Made by a program: the position numbers and the translations under genes. The notes under the pieces were generated by a model, which saw only the letters and a list, made by a program, of their open reading frames with translations, was not told the DNA's origin and did not search any database. DNA of 64,000 nucleotides from Lysobacter soli. GTDB lineage: Bacteria > Pseudomonadota > Gammaproteobacteria > Xanthomonadales > Xanthomonadaceae. Shown here piece by piece: positions 9,710 through 18,548 of this stretch; positions within the stretch are counted from its first letter, which is position 1, and each line of letters opens with the position of its first letter. The DNA lies in the NCBI RefSeq assembly GCF_003382285.1, contig NZ_QTJR01000014.1, positions 31,077-95,076 on the forward strand. Reading direction: 5' to 3'.

Positions 9710-11439
9710 TCGTTGCCCTCGCCGCGGTTGTTGCGGCGCTCGTACTCGATGCGGAATTTCTCGCGCAACAGGCCACCCGGATCGTCCGGCACGCGACGCA
9801 GCCATGCTTCGTTCGCCAGGCGTTGTTCGCGCTGCTGCGGTGTTTCGTTGCGCGACGGGCCGTCCTGCGGCGGCTTCGCCTGACCTTGCTGCTGCAGCGC
9901 GCGTTGCATGCGTTCGCGCTGCGCGGCGTCGGCCTCGCGCTGCTTCTGCGCATCCGCCGGCGCGCCTTCGGATGACGGCTTTTCAGCGGGATCCTGCTTC
10001 TGCGAATCCTGCGGTTGCGGCTCGGACTGCTGCGACTTGTCCTGCTGCGATTGTGGGCCCTGCTGTCCCTGTCCGGACTGCGGCTTCGGGTCGGACTTCG
10101 ATTTGTCCTGGTCCTTTGACTGACCGCCGCCTCCCTGCGGCGGCTTGCGCTTCATCGCCGCCTGCACCGCGCGCTTGTTGGCGACGGCGTCCGGCATGTT
10201 CGGCTGGCGCTTAAGCGCCTCGTCATAGGCGGCGATCGCCTGCGGATACTGCCCCGCCTTCGCCAGTGCATTCCCGCGATTGTAGTGCGCGTCGGCGCTG
10301 TCGGCCGACTGGTACGCCTGTGCAGCGGCGTTGAAATCGCCGCGCCGGAACGCTTCGTTTCCCTGCGCGATGTGCGTGTGTTCGATCTGGTCGGCGCGGC
10401 GCCACAGGTCGGCGGCCCTCACCGGCGTCCACAGCACGCACATCGCGATCATCGCCAGCGCCGCGCGGCGCCGGAATGCGAACAGCGCCAGCAGCATCAA
10501 CGGCGGCAGCAACCAGTAACCCTCGTCCTGCCACGCGCTGCCACGCTTGCCGTCCACGCGCGTGGCGTCCTCGGTGTCGGTGGGATCGAGCACGCCCAGC
10601 GCGCGCAGGTCACCGTCGTCGCTGGCGATGCGCGCGTATCTGCCGTTGCCGGCGGAGGCGAGACCGCGCAACGAGCCTTCGTCGAGCCGCGCGTTGGCGA
10701 AGGTGCCGTCGCCGCGGCGGTACGGGGCGCCGGCTTCGGCGCCGACGCCGAGCACGTCCACGCGGAAACCCTGCTTCGCCGCAGCCGATGCCGCATCGTT
10801 CGCGCCGTCGCCGGCGTGGTCGGTCATCAGCAGGATGCGGCCGCGATCGAAACCGGACTGCTTCAGCAACTGCACCGAAGATTCGATCGCGCGATCGGCT
10901 CGCTGGCCGTCGACGGGCATCACGTCGGGCGACAGTGCGTCGAGGAACAGCGCGACGTTGGCGGCGTCTTCGGTGAGCGGCGCGACGGTGAATGCATCGT
11001 CGGCGAACGCGACGAGCGCGACCTGCCCGCCCTGGCGTTCGCGCAGCAGCGTGGACAACTTGGCGCGCGATTGCGCCAGTCGCGACGGTGGTAGATCGGC
11101 TGCAAGCGCGGCGCCAGAGAGATCGACCGCAACCACCAGCGGCGTGCGGCTCTGCCACAGCGGTTGTGGCGTCTGTCGCCAGCTCGGACCGGCGAGCGCG
11201 AACACCGCGAGGACGTACGCAAGCCCCGCGACCCATGCGCCCCAGCGAACGCGCGCACCGCCGCGTTCGACGAGCAGGTGCGGCAGCAGATGTGCATCGA
11301 CGTTCTCGCGCCAGACGCTGGCGCGACGTCGCCGCACGCGCCACAAACCGAGCAGCACCGGCAACGCGAGCAGCGCCCACAACCACTGCGGACGCAGCAG
11401 ATGCAGCGACGCGAGCGACAGATCGGCGAAGGGATTCAT
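9706..11439 (-). CDS. BatB-BatC fusion: VWA domain and TPR protein
   Basis: A 577-residue protein joining two Bat components. Two membrane helices at about 18-34 and 66-84 precede a von Willebrand A domain (about 98-290), then another membrane helix, a TPR region (EAFRRGDFNAAAQAY, HYNRGNALAKAGQYPQAIAAYDEA) and a long Gln/Lys/Pro/Ser-rich tail. The first MIDAS loop is D106-L-S108-G-A110 rather than DxSxS, so the last serine is lost, while a later TD (LLMTDHAGD) remains; metal binding may be weak. The start ATG at 11439 overlaps the batA stop in ATGA. It probably presents a VWA module in the periplasmic face of the inner membrane together with BatA. Confidence 0.85.
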   Translation of the reverse strand: MNPFADLSLASLHLLRPQWLWALLALPVLLGLWRVRRRRASVWRENVDAHLLPHLLVERGGARVRWGAWVAGLAYVLAVFALAGPSWRQTPQPLWQSRTPLVVAVDLSGAALAADLPPSRLAQSRAKLSTLLRERQGGQVALVAFADDAFTVAPLTEDAANVALFLDALSPDVMPVDGQRADRAIESSVQLLKQSGFDRGRILLMTDHAGDGANDAASAAAKQGFRVDVLGVGAEAGAPYRRGDGTFANARLDEGSLRGLASAGNGRYARIASDDGDLRALGVLDPTDTEDATRVDGKRGSAWQDEGYWLLPPLMLLALFAFRRRAALAMIAMCVLWTPVRAADLWRRADQIEHTHIAQGNEAFRRGDFNAAAQAYQSADSADAHYNRGNALAKAGQYPQAIAAYDEALKRQPNMPDAVANKRAVQAAMKRKPPQGGGGQSKDQDKSKSDPKPQSGQGQQGPQSQQDKSQQSEPQPQDSQKQDPAEKPSSEGAPADAQKQREADAAQRERMQRALQQQGQAKPPQDGPSRNETPQQREQRLANEAWLRRVPDDPGGLLREKFRIEYERRNNRGEGNE

Positions 11440-12458
11440 GCGCGCCTCCGCTGCGGCCAGGCGAAGGCGAGCAACGCCAGCGCGAACGCGGCGCCGAGCG
11501 GCCACGGATAACGTTCGATGCGCGGGCGCACTGCCTGCCCGGGACGTTCGATCGGTTCGAGCCGGTCGATTTCGGCGTAGATGCCGGCGAGCTGTGCGGT
11601 GTCGCGCGCGCGGAAGAAGCGGCCGCCGGTGCTGCTGGCGATCTCGCGCAGCGTCGCTTCATCGATCTCGTCGCCGGCGCCGGGCATCGGCACCGGCAGG
11701 CCGAACAGCGACATCGTGCCTTCGCCGCCGAACGCGATGGTGTGGATGCGCACGCCTTCGGCCTTCGCGATTTCGGCGGCCTTCTTCGGTTCGAGCAGGC
11801 CCGCGGTGTTGACGCCGTCGGTCAGCAGCACCAGCACGCGCTGCTCCGCCGGCTGCCCGCGCAGGCGCTTGGTCGCCAATGCGATGGTGTCGCCGATGGC
11901 GGTTTCCTGGCCGGCCAGACCAATCACGCTGTCTTCGAGTTGCTGGCGCACCGAGGCGAGATCGAGCGTGAGCGGCGTCAACGCATACGCGCGACGACCG
12001 AACACGATCAGGCCGACGCGATCGCCGCGGCGGCGATCGAGGAAGTCGGCGAGCACCGCCTTCGCCGCGGTGAGGCGGTCGACGGTGTTGCCGCCCAGTT
12101 CCATGTCGGGCTCGCGCATGCTGCCGGAGAGGTCGAGCGCGAGCATCAGGTCGCGACCAACCTGTGGCGGTTGCACCGCATCGCCAAGTTGCTGCGGGCG
12201 CGCCGCCGCGACGCACAGCGCGATCCACGCCAGCCATACCAGCCAGTTCGCGCGCGAACCGAAGGCCGCGCGGCCGCCCGCATGCGCGACGCGATCCAGC
12301 CGGTCGCCGAACGGCGCGCGCAACGCGGCCGACGACGCATGCCGCACGGGCGGCAGCAGCCATCGTGCAAACCACGGCAAGGGCAGCGCGAGCAGCATCC
12401 ACGGCCACGCGAAGTGCTCGTGCAGCGACAGGAACGGAGCGAGCAGCGCGTCGATCAC
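11436..12458 (-). CDS. batA: BatA: von Willebrand factor A domain membrane protein
   Basis: A 340-residue protein with membrane helices near 19-35 and 70-86 and at the C terminus (LGAAFALALLAFAW), with a VWA domain between. The MIDAS is canonical: D109-L-S111-G-S113, with TPLTLD and LLTDG supplying the other loops, so a divalent metal is expected. The GTG start at 12458 overlaps the DUF4381 stop in GTGA; no better ATG fits the first membrane helix. In the Bat/MoxR systems the AAA+ protein is thought to remodel or load VWA partners, but no client is evident here. Confidence 0.87.
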   Translation of the reverse strand: MIDALLAPFLSLHEHFAWPWMLLALPLPWFARWLLPPVRHASSAALRAPFGDRLDRVAHAGGRAAFGSRANWLVWLAWIALCVAAARPQQLGDAVQPPQVGRDLMLALDLSGSMREPDMELGGNTVDRLTAAKAVLADFLDRRRGDRVGLIVFGRRAYALTPLTLDLASVRQQLEDSVIGLAGQETAIGDTIALATKRLRGQPAEQRVLVLLTDGVNTAGLLEPKKAAEIAKAEGVRIHTIAFGGEGTMSLFGLPVPMPGAGDEIDEATLREIASSTGGRFFRARDTAQLAGIYAEIDRLEPIERPGQAVRPRIERYPWPLGAAFALALLAFAWPQRRRA

Positions 12459-12940
12459 CGGGGCGCGCCCATCCAGTGCAGGAAGCGTTCGCGCGCGAGC
12501 GCGCGCAGCACGGCGACGTCGCCGGGATTCACATCGCGACGGAATCCGCCGTCGAGCAGCAACCGGCCGGGGCCTTCGGAAAAATCGGTTCGGGCAGGCG
12601 CCTTGCGCTTGCGCTTCGGCGCGGCGGCGTCGAGATGACGCAGCCAGTCTTCGCCATGCAGCGTGTCGGCCCGCGCGTCCCGCGTCCGTGCGGCTCGGCG
12701 CAGCAGCTCGGACATCGCCGCGACCTGTTGCGGCGGCGTCGATGCGGCGTCCACTTCGCGATCGAACAAGGCGGCGATAGCGGCACGACGACGGCGCACG
12801 CGCGCACGCCACCACGCGATGGCAACGAACGTCGCGACGACCACCCCGGCGACGATCCACCAGCCCGGCGCGGGCGGCCACCACGACGGCGCCGTCGTGG
12901 CGTGGATGTCGCGCAGGACGAGCGATGCGGGCGCGGCCAT
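12455..12940 (-). CDS. DUF4381 domain-containing protein
   Basis: A 161-residue protein with one membrane helix (PGWWIVAGVVVATFVAIAWW, about residues 26-45) after a short N-terminal stretch, followed by an Arg-rich juxtamembrane segment and a soluble domain ending in FLHWMGAPR. DUF4381 proteins occur in MoxR-VWA operons and have no assigned activity. The ATG at 12940 overlaps the DUF58 stop by one base (TGATG), and its own stop overlaps the batA GTG, so it is translationally coupled on both sides. Confidence 0.8.
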   Translation of the reverse strand: MAAPASLVLRDIHATTAPSWWPPAPGWWIVAGVVVATFVAIAWWRARVRRRRAAIAALFDREVDAASTPPQQVAAMSELLRRAARTRDARADTLHGEDWLRHLDAAAPKRKRKAPARTDFSEGPGRLLLDGGFRRDVNPGDVAVLRALARERFLHWMGAPR

Positions 12941-13893
12941 CACGCCACCAGCGGCCGGTTGCGGCCGAGCAGCGGCAGCCACGATGCGCTCTCGGCCTGC
13001 GTCGACAACGCCTGGACGCGCACCCCGCGCGCAGGCAGCTGCGCCAGCGCGGCCTCGAGCGGACGACCGAATTCGTTGCGCCATGCCTGCCGCTGTGCCG
13101 CGACGGAGAGGTCGACATCGATGCGGTGTGCATCGCGCGCCATGTCGACGCTGCTGCCGCCGAGGAACGGCAACGACGCCTTGGGTGGCGCGACTTCCAG
13201 CGGATCGGTCAGCAACAGCACGATCACTTCGTGATGGTGCGCGAGCGCGGGCCATCGTTGCGCCGGCAACGCGGCGATGCTCGCCGGATCGGCAAGCACC
13301 ACCAGCCGCGAGCCCGGACGCAGCAGGCGCTGCGCATGATCGAGCGCGACGCCGAGGCCGGCATCGTCCTCCGGCGGACGCGCATACCAGCGCACCAGCG
13401 CGTCGAGCACTCGCAATGCGCCACGCGGACCGGCGGCTGGGGGGATCGGTGCTTCGCGCTGGCTGCCGCGCAGCGCGGCGATGCGATCGCCGTCGCGCAC
13501 TGCGGCCCATGCGGCGACCGCGCCGGCGCGCGCCGCCTGCACCGACTTGAAGCGCACGCGCGTGCCGAAGTAGAGCGAGGGCGAGGTGTCGGCGACGATC
13601 AGGCTCAGGCGCTCGCGCTCGGCCTGGAAGAGCTTGGTGTGCGCGCGGCCTGTGCGCGCGGTGAGGCGCCAGTCGATGTGGCGCGCGTCGTCGCCGGCCA
13701 CGTACTCGCGCGACTCGGCGTATTCCATGCCACGGCCGCGCAACGGCGACAGTGCGTGGCCGCTTACGCCGAAGCGACCGCGCTGGGCCGGACGTCGCCC
13801 CGCGACGGCCTGCCGCAGCGCAACCAGTTCCGGCAGCGTCGGCACGACGCCGTTGCCGGAGGTGTCTTCGCGGGGTGGCGTGGAGGTGGACAC
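12940..13893 (-). CDS. DUF58 domain-containing protein
   Basis: A soluble protein of about 317 residues with the DUF58 signature: GRGMEYAESREYVAGDDARHIDWRLTART-like block where the D-D-x-R-x-I-D-W core is intact, then a VWA-like fold (LIVADTSPSLYFG). DUF58 proteins lie immediately after MoxR ATPases in many bacteria. The start is uncertain: I give a GTG at 13893 (VSTSTPPRED), and another GTG lies a little further in (VPTLPEL). No ATG is in frame after the moxR stop. There is a 91-bp gap from moxR. Confidence 0.83.
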   Translation of the reverse strand: MSTSTPPREDTSGNGVVPTLPELVALRQAVAGRRPAQRGRFGVSGHALSPLRGRGMEYAESREYVAGDDARHIDWRLTARTGRAHTKLFQAERERLSLIVADTSPSLYFGTRVRFKSVQAARAGAVAAWAAVRDGDRIAALRGSQREAPIPPAAGPRGALRVLDALVRWYARPPEDDAGLGVALDHAQRLLRPGSRLVVLADPASIAALPAQRWPALAHHHEVIVLLLTDPLEVAPPKASLPFLGGSSVDMARDAHRIDVDLSVAAQRQAWRNEFGRPLEAALAQLPARGVRVQALSTQAESASWLPLLGRNRPLVA

Positions 13894-13984
13894 GATCGAT
13901 TCGGGAGCGTTGGACGTCAGGGTCGATTGAAACCGCTGGAGCGCAGACCTGGAGTGAGCGACGCGCGACGCGTCACGCGAAGCC

Positions 13985-14977
13985 TTACGGCAACGGGACG
14001 CGCTGGAGCAGCTCGACGACCAGGCGTTCGCCATCCCAGCCTTCGGCCGTGGCTTCGTAGCTGGGGAGGATGCGATGGCGCAGCACGTCGGGCGCGACGG
14101 CGCGCACGTCGTCTGGCGTGACGAAATCGCGCCCGGCGAGCCACGCGTGTGCACGCGCGCAGCGTTCCAGTGCGATCGAGCCGCGTGGGCTGGCGCCCCA
14201 GGCGATGCGGCGTGCGAGCGTCGCGTCGTAGCGCGCGGCATCGCGCGAGGCGAGCACCAGTTCGATCAGGTAGCGTTCGACCGCGGGCGCCAGGTGCAGG
14301 TCGAGCACGGCGTTGCGCGCGGCGAAGACGTCGTCCATCGGCATGCGTTCGACCGCGGCGGCCACCTGCTGCGTGGCCTGGCGTGCGCGCTCGCGGGCGA
14401 GCCGGAGGATTTCGGTCTCGGCGGCGGCCTGCGGATACCCGATGCGCACGTACATCAGGAAGCGGTCGAGCTGCGCTTCCGGCAGCGGGAAGGTGCCTTC
14501 CTGCTCGATCGGGTTCTGCGTCGCCATCACCAGGAACAGCGGCGGGAGCGCGTAGGTCGCGCGGCCGACGGTGACCTGTCGCTCGCCCATCGCCTCGAGC
14601 AGGGCGGACTGGACCTTGGCGGGCGCGCGGTTGATTTCGTCGGCCAGCAGGATCGGATGGAAGATCGGACCGGGCTGGAACTCGAAGCGGCCTTCCTGCG
14701 GGCGCCACACCTCGGTGCCGGTGAGGTCGGCCGGGAGCAGGTCGGGCGTGAACTGGACGCGGGCGAAATCGGCTTCCAGGCGGGATGCGAGGGCGCGGAT
14801 CGCGCTGGTCTTCGCCAGGCCGGGGGCGCCCTCGACCAGCAGGTGGCCGTCGGCCAGCAGGGCGATCAGCAGGCGGTCGATCAGGGCCGACTGGCCGACG
14901 ATCTCAGCCGATAAGGCATCCCGCAGTGCGCGGAAGGCGTCGTGCAGGCGGGACAGATCGTCGCTGCGGCGGTCCAT
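13985..14977 (-). CDS. MoxR family AAA+ ATPase
   Basis: A 330-residue AAA+ ATPase, the first gene of the leftward MoxR-DUF58-DUF4381-BatA-BatB/C-BatD operon. Walker A is GAPGLAKT (50-57), Walker B is LLADEI with D113-E114, sensor 1 lies in MATQNP, and the DRFLM segment follows. MoxR ATPases act as chaperones that activate or insert metals into VWA-containing partners; the two VWA proteins and the DUF58 VWA-like protein downstream are the obvious partners. I chose ATG 14977 (MDRRSDDLSR); the frame extends 23 codons further up without a family-like sequence. Confidence 0.92.
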   Translation of the reverse strand: MDRRSDDLSRLHDAFRALRDALSAEIVGQSALIDRLLIALLADGHLLVEGAPGLAKTSAIRALASRLEADFARVQFTPDLLPADLTGTEVWRPQEGRFEFQPGPIFHPILLADEINRAPAKVQSALLEAMGERQVTVGRATYALPPLFLVMATQNPIEQEGTFPLPEAQLDRFLMYVRIGYPQAAAETEILRLARERARQATQQVAAAVERMPMDDVFAARNAVLDLHLAPAVERYLIELVLASRDAARYDATLARRIAWGASPRGSIALERCARAHAWLAGRDFVTPDDVRAVAPDVLRHRILPSYEATAEGWDGERLVVELLQRVPLP

Positions 14978-15057
14978 GGCGGTCTCGGTGGGGAATCCGG
15001 GCCAGTTTGACCGAAGACGGACGATGCAGTTCACGCATCGCGTCATTCATTCAGCAA

Positions 15058-15087
15058 TGAAAAGCAGAAGGGCCCCGAGGGGCCCTT
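15058..15087 (-). terminator. candidate terminator downstream of pilQ
   Basis: Read leftward: stem AAGGGCCC / GGGCCCTT with a short loop, then CTGCTTTTC. It lies about 260 bp after the pilQ stop and before moxR, so it could end the pil operon. Confidence 0.55.
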
Positions 15088-15117
15088 TGGCGTGCCTGCC
15101 ACGTGGCGGCGGATGCT

Positions 15118-15192
15118 ATTGCGCTACTGCTGCCGTCCAGGGCGAAGCGTGACTGGCCTAGGATCGCCCGGCCGACCGTGGCCGGGCGCTCG
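15118..15192. repeat. imperfect direct repeat, copy 1 (with CGCCCGGC/GCCGGGCG hairpin)
   Basis: Shares ATTGC, CTACTGCTGCC, GATCGCCCGGCC and GCCGGGCG with copy 2 about 105 bp away. The 3' part is a hairpin with arms CGCCCGGC and GCCGGGCG. It occupies the gap between pilQ and moxR. Confidence 0.7.
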
Positions 15193-15224
15193 TCGGGCCC
15201 ACGCGGCGTTGCCGCGTAACACCG

Positions 15225-15308
15225 ATTGCTGTAGCTACTGCTGCCATCCATGGCGATGTGTTGCGAGCTTCGGATCGCCCGGCCCGACCATCCATGGCCG
15301 GGCGTTCG
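15225..15308. repeat. imperfect direct repeat, copy 2 (with CGCCCGGC/GCCGGGCG hairpin)
   Basis: Second copy of the repeat at 15118. The hairpin loop region here reads CGACCATCCAT, and the unit ends in GCCGGGCGTTCG. Two tandem copies argue for local duplication of an intergenic palindromic element. Confidence 0.7.
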
Positions 15309-15343
15309 CGCACGCGCGGACCAGTGGTCCGCAGCGCGTGCGC
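15308..15343. repeat. long palindrome abutting the pilQ stop codon
   Basis: Arms GCGCACGCG and CGCGTGCGC enclose an inner palindrome CGGACCA/TGGTCCG. It begins at the base after the pilQ stop. There is no T-run, so it may protect the 3' end of the mRNA rather than terminate it. Confidence 0.6.
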
Positions 15344-17266
15344 TCACCCGCGCTGCTCGACCTTCATCACCTTCGGGGTGACCATGATCAGCAGTTCGGC
15401 CTTGTCCTTGCTGCGACCCTTCTTCTTGAACAGGTTGCCCAGGAAGGGGATATCGCCCAGGAACGGCACCTTCGAGATGTCGCTGCGATCACGGAACTCG
15501 TAGACACCGCCGATGACGACGGTCTGACCGTCCTCGACGAGCACCGCGGTGTTGACCTCGCGCTTGGCGATGGTCGGCACCTGGCCGATCGACGTGTCGA
15601 CGTAGCCTTCGACCTCGTCCTTCTTGACGTTCATGTTCAGGAACACGCGGCCGTCGTGGGTGATGGTCGGGGTGACCTTCAGCTCCAGCAGCACGTCCTT
15701 GAACTGCACGTTGGGGATCGGGATCGTCGTGCTACCCGAGCTCGGCGAGATCGTCACGTAGCCCACTTCCTGGCCTTGGCGGATCACCGCTTCACGCTGG
15801 TTGCTGGTCACCAGGCGCGGGTTGGAGATCACTTCGCCGCGACCTTCTTCCTGCATCGCCGACAGTTCGATGTCCAGCGCGTAGCCGGCATTGAGGATCT
15901 GCAGCGCCACCGAACCGGCCGGGTTCAGCACGCCCAGGTTGCTCATCGGGCCCTTGAACAAGGTCGGCAGCTCGCCCGACTGGTTGGCTTCCGCCAGCGA
16001 GCCGCGCGTTGCGTCGTTGTTCTCGATCGTGTCGTTGAAGAAGTACTTGCCGTCCTTCGTGCCGGCGATACCGAAGCGCGCGCCGAGTTCACGTGCAAAG
16101 GTGTCCTGCGCGATCACCACGCGGCCTTCGATCAGCACCTGGTCGACCGGACGGTCGATCACGTGGATCAGCTGCTTCATCTCCGCGACCTTCTTCGGGA
16201 TGTCGCTGATCATGAGCGTGTTGGTTCGCTCGTCGGCGACCAGGCGACCGCGCGGCGAGAGGAAACCGCTGTCGTTGTTCGAGCCACCACCGCCCTGACC
16301 ACCGCTGCTGCCGCCGATGCCCTTCGCTTCGGTCAGCGCTTTAAAGATCTGCGCAGCATTGTGGTAGTTGATCTGGATGTATTCCGTCGTCAGGTCGACG
16401 CGATTGTCCAGCGCGATGCGGGCGTCTTCCTTGTCCTGCTCGTACTTGGCGATCTCCGCCTGCGGGGCGACCCAAACGACGTTGCCGCTGCGACGCTTGT
16501 CCAGGCCCTTGGCCTGCAGGACGATGTCCAGCGCCTGGTCCCACGGAACGTTCATCAGGCGCAGGGTGACGTTGCCCGACACCGTGTCGGCGGCCACGAT
16601 GTTCAGGCCGGACTCTTCGGCGATCAGCTGCAGCACGGTGCGAACCGGCACGTCCTGGAAGTTAAACGTCACCGGACGGCCGCTGTAGCTGCGCGCTCCG
16701 GTGGCCGGAGCCTTGCCCGTCGTCGACTGGCCAACGGCGCGACCGGTGGCGGCACCCGTACGCGGCACGATCTCGACGATGTATTCGCGACCGGTCTGGT
16801 ACGCCATCGACTCGAAGTTGCCGCTCATGTCGAGCACGAGCTGCGTGCCCGCGCCGCTGTTGCGCGCGTCGATGCGCTGCACCGGTGTGGCGAAATCGAC
16901 CACGTTGAGCGGCTTGCGCAGCGAGTCGGGCAGCTTGGCGTTGCCGACGTTCACCACGACGCTCTGGCCCTGGTTGCGCAGGTCAGGCGCGGCGCCATCG
17001 CCGCTGAACTTCACGACCAGGCGGCCGGAACCGTCGCTGCCGCGCTTGAAGTCGATGTTGGACACCTCGACGGTGCCCGGCAGCTGCTTGGACGGATCCA
17101 GGCTGGCCGGCGGCGCGACGGCCGTCGGCGCAGCCGGTGCCGGCGTTGCGGCATGGACGGCGCTGACGGCGGCGATCGCGCCGATCAGCAGGCCAATGGA
17201 CCCGCTACGCAGCAGGGGGCGACGATCAGCGCGCGCGCTGAAGCTACCCGGTTCAAAAACGGTCAT
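15344..17266 (-). CDS. pilQ: type IV pilus secretin PilQ
   Basis: A 640-residue outer-membrane secretin through which the type IV pilus passes. A signal peptide (core SIGLLIGAIAAVSAVHA, about 1-39) is followed by an Ala/Pro-rich linker, an AMIN domain that binds peptidoglycan (about 55-150), the secretin/TonB short N domain (VTFNFQDVPVRTVLQLIAE), N-domains with a Gly/Ser-rich loop, and the C-terminal secretin domain including VPFLGDIPFLGNLF near the end. The start ATG 17266 has GGGGGA eight bases upstream; a TTG 15 bases earlier is less likely. Last gene of pilMNOPQ. Confidence 0.96.
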   Translation of the reverse strand: MTVFEPGSFSARADRRPLLRSGSIGLLIGAIAAVSAVHAATPAPAAPTAVAPPASLDPSKQLPGTVEVSNIDFKRGSDGSGRLVVKFSGDGAAPDLRNQGQSVVVNVGNAKLPDSLRKPLNVVDFATPVQRIDARNSGAGTQLVLDMSGNFESMAYQTGREYIVEIVPRTGAATGRAVGQSTTGKAPATGARSYSGRPVTFNFQDVPVRTVLQLIAEESGLNIVAADTVSGNVTLRLMNVPWDQALDIVLQAKGLDKRRSGNVVWVAPQAEIAKYEQDKEDARIALDNRVDLTTEYIQINYHNAAQIFKALTEAKGIGGSSGGQGGGGSNNDSGFLSPRGRLVADERTNTLMISDIPKKVAEMKQLIHVIDRPVDQVLIEGRVVIAQDTFARELGARFGIAGTKDGKYFFNDTIENNDATRGSLAEANQSGELPTLFKGPMSNLGVLNPAGSVALQILNAGYALDIELSAMQEEGRGEVISNPRLVTSNQREAVIRQGQEVGYVTISPSSGSTTIPIPNVQFKDVLLELKVTPTITHDGRVFLNMNVKKDEVEGYVDTSIGQVPTIAKREVNTAVLVEDGQTVVIGGVYEFRDRSDISKVPFLGDIPFLGNLFKKKGRSKDKAELLIMVTPKVMKVEQRG

Positions 17267-17284
17267 CGTGCATTCCCCCAAGAA

Positions 17285-17836
17285 TCATTGATCTTCAAGC
17301 GCGACCGTGGCCGGACGCTCCAACCATCCACCCGCGCCATCCGGCACCAGTTCCACCAGCTCGATGCGGTCTTCGAACACGCCGGTCACGCGACCGTCGC
17401 TTTGCCCCATGTAGTTCCCCGGCGTCACGCGGTAGGTCACCTTGTCCGGTGCCATCACCAGCGCGATCACGCCGTTCCCCTTGCCGAGCGTGCCAACCAT
17501 GTCGAGGCTGTCGAGCGGGAACTGCTCCAGCGTCTGCTTGCGGCGGCCGGCATCCGGACGCGGGCCATTGCCGCCACCTTCGTCGGTGAAGGCCGTGCTG
17601 AACGGATCACGCAAGGCGTAGGCGTTGTATTCGAATGTTTCGAACTGCTGCATCACCGGGAGCGGATCCAGCGGCGGCGCCGGACGCGCCTTGACTTCCG
17701 CGACCCACTTCTCGAGGTTCGGCGCTTCGCCCGGCGTGCTGGTGATGCCGCGCGAACACGCGGCCAAGCCAAGCACCAGGGCAATCGCCGTCAGGGCACG
17801 CAGCGGGGCGGCGCGTTCAATCAGTTGTGCGCGCAT
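17285..17836 (-). CDS. pilP: type IV pilus assembly lipoprotein PilP
   Basis: A 183-residue inner-membrane lipoprotein with lipobox LGLAAC, lipid-bearing Cys27. PilP links the PilN-PilO dimer to the PilQ secretin. The mature part contains the conserved ALRDPFS segment and a C-terminal beta-rich HR domain (TYRVTPGNYMGQSDGRV) ending in VALEDQ. ATG 17836 is one base after the pilO stop; pilQ follows 18 bp downstream. Confidence 0.95.
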   Translation of the reverse strand: MRAQLIERAAPLRALTAIALVLGLAACSRGITSTPGEAPNLEKWVAEVKARPAPPLDPLPVMQQFETFEYNAYALRDPFSTAFTDEGGGNGPRPDAGRRKQTLEQFPLDSLDMVGTLGKGNGVIALVMAPDKVTYRVTPGNYMGQSDGRVTGVFEDRIELVELVPDGAGGWLERPATVALEDQ

Positions 17837-17837
17837 G

Positions 17838-18548
17838 TCAGGTCGCCTCCTTGGTGCCGCTCTTCTTGCCGCCCTTCTTCTTCTCGGTCGACTTGCCGTT
17901 CGCGGCATTGGCCTCGGCTTCCTGCTCCTGGACTTCCTCTTCGTCCAGGTAGCGGTAGGTCTTCACCGTGCCGGCCAGTTCCAGCGGGCTGTTGGGCGTG
18001 ATCACGCCTTCCTTGCCGCGCGGCTTCAGCGAGATGTCGTGCATGGTCATGATGACCACGCGCGGCAGCGAGGCGACGCCACTGACGAAACCGCCGAACT
18101 GGTGGTAGCTGCCCACCATGCGAAGCATGATCGGCTTCTCCGCGTAGAACTCCTTCGGCTCCTCGGCACCCGGCTGGAACAGCTCGTTGGTGATGCCGGT
18201 GGCCAGCGCCGTCTGCGAGATGTCGACGATCAGGTCGGGCATCTCGGTCTTGCTGGGCAGCTGGCGCAGCATCTGCTGCAGCTGCTGTTCCATCTGTGCA
18301 AGCTGCTGCTTGAGCGGCTCCAGGTTCGCGGCCTTGCCCTGCTCGGTTTCGAACTCGCCGCGTAGGGTCACTTCCTTGCGCTCGAGATCTTCGAGCTTGT
18401 CGCGCTTGTCGCTGACGAACAGGTACCAGGCCAGGCCGACGATCACCACGACGATCACGCCGCAAAGACCGATCTTCGCCTGCTGCGGCCAGCCACCGAT
18501 GTTATTGAAGTCCAGCTCATTGAGCTTGATGGGTTTCTTCTTGCTCAT
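17838..18548 (-). CDS. pilO: type IV pilus assembly protein PilO
   Basis: A 236-residue bitopic inner-membrane protein. A short cytoplasmic N terminus (MSKKKPIKLNELDFNNIG) is followed by one membrane helix (about 26-45), a coiled coil rich in Gln/Leu (about 50-95) and a periplasmic ferredoxin-like domain. The last 35 residues are very rich in Glu, Lys and Gly. PilO pairs with PilN to align the pilus machine between the membranes. Start ATG overlaps the pilN stop in ATGA. Confidence 0.95.
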   Translation of the reverse strand: MSKKKPIKLNELDFNNIGGWPQQAKIGLCGVIVVVIVGLAWYLFVSDKRDKLEDLERKEVTLRGEFETEQGKAANLEPLKQQLAQMEQQLQQMLRQLPSKTEMPDLIVDISQTALATGITNELFQPGAEEPKEFYAEKPIMLRMVGSYHQFGGFVSGVASLPRVVIMTMHDISLKPRGKEGVITPNSPLELAGTVKTYRYLDEEEVQEQEAEANAANGKSTEKKKGGKKSGTKEAT

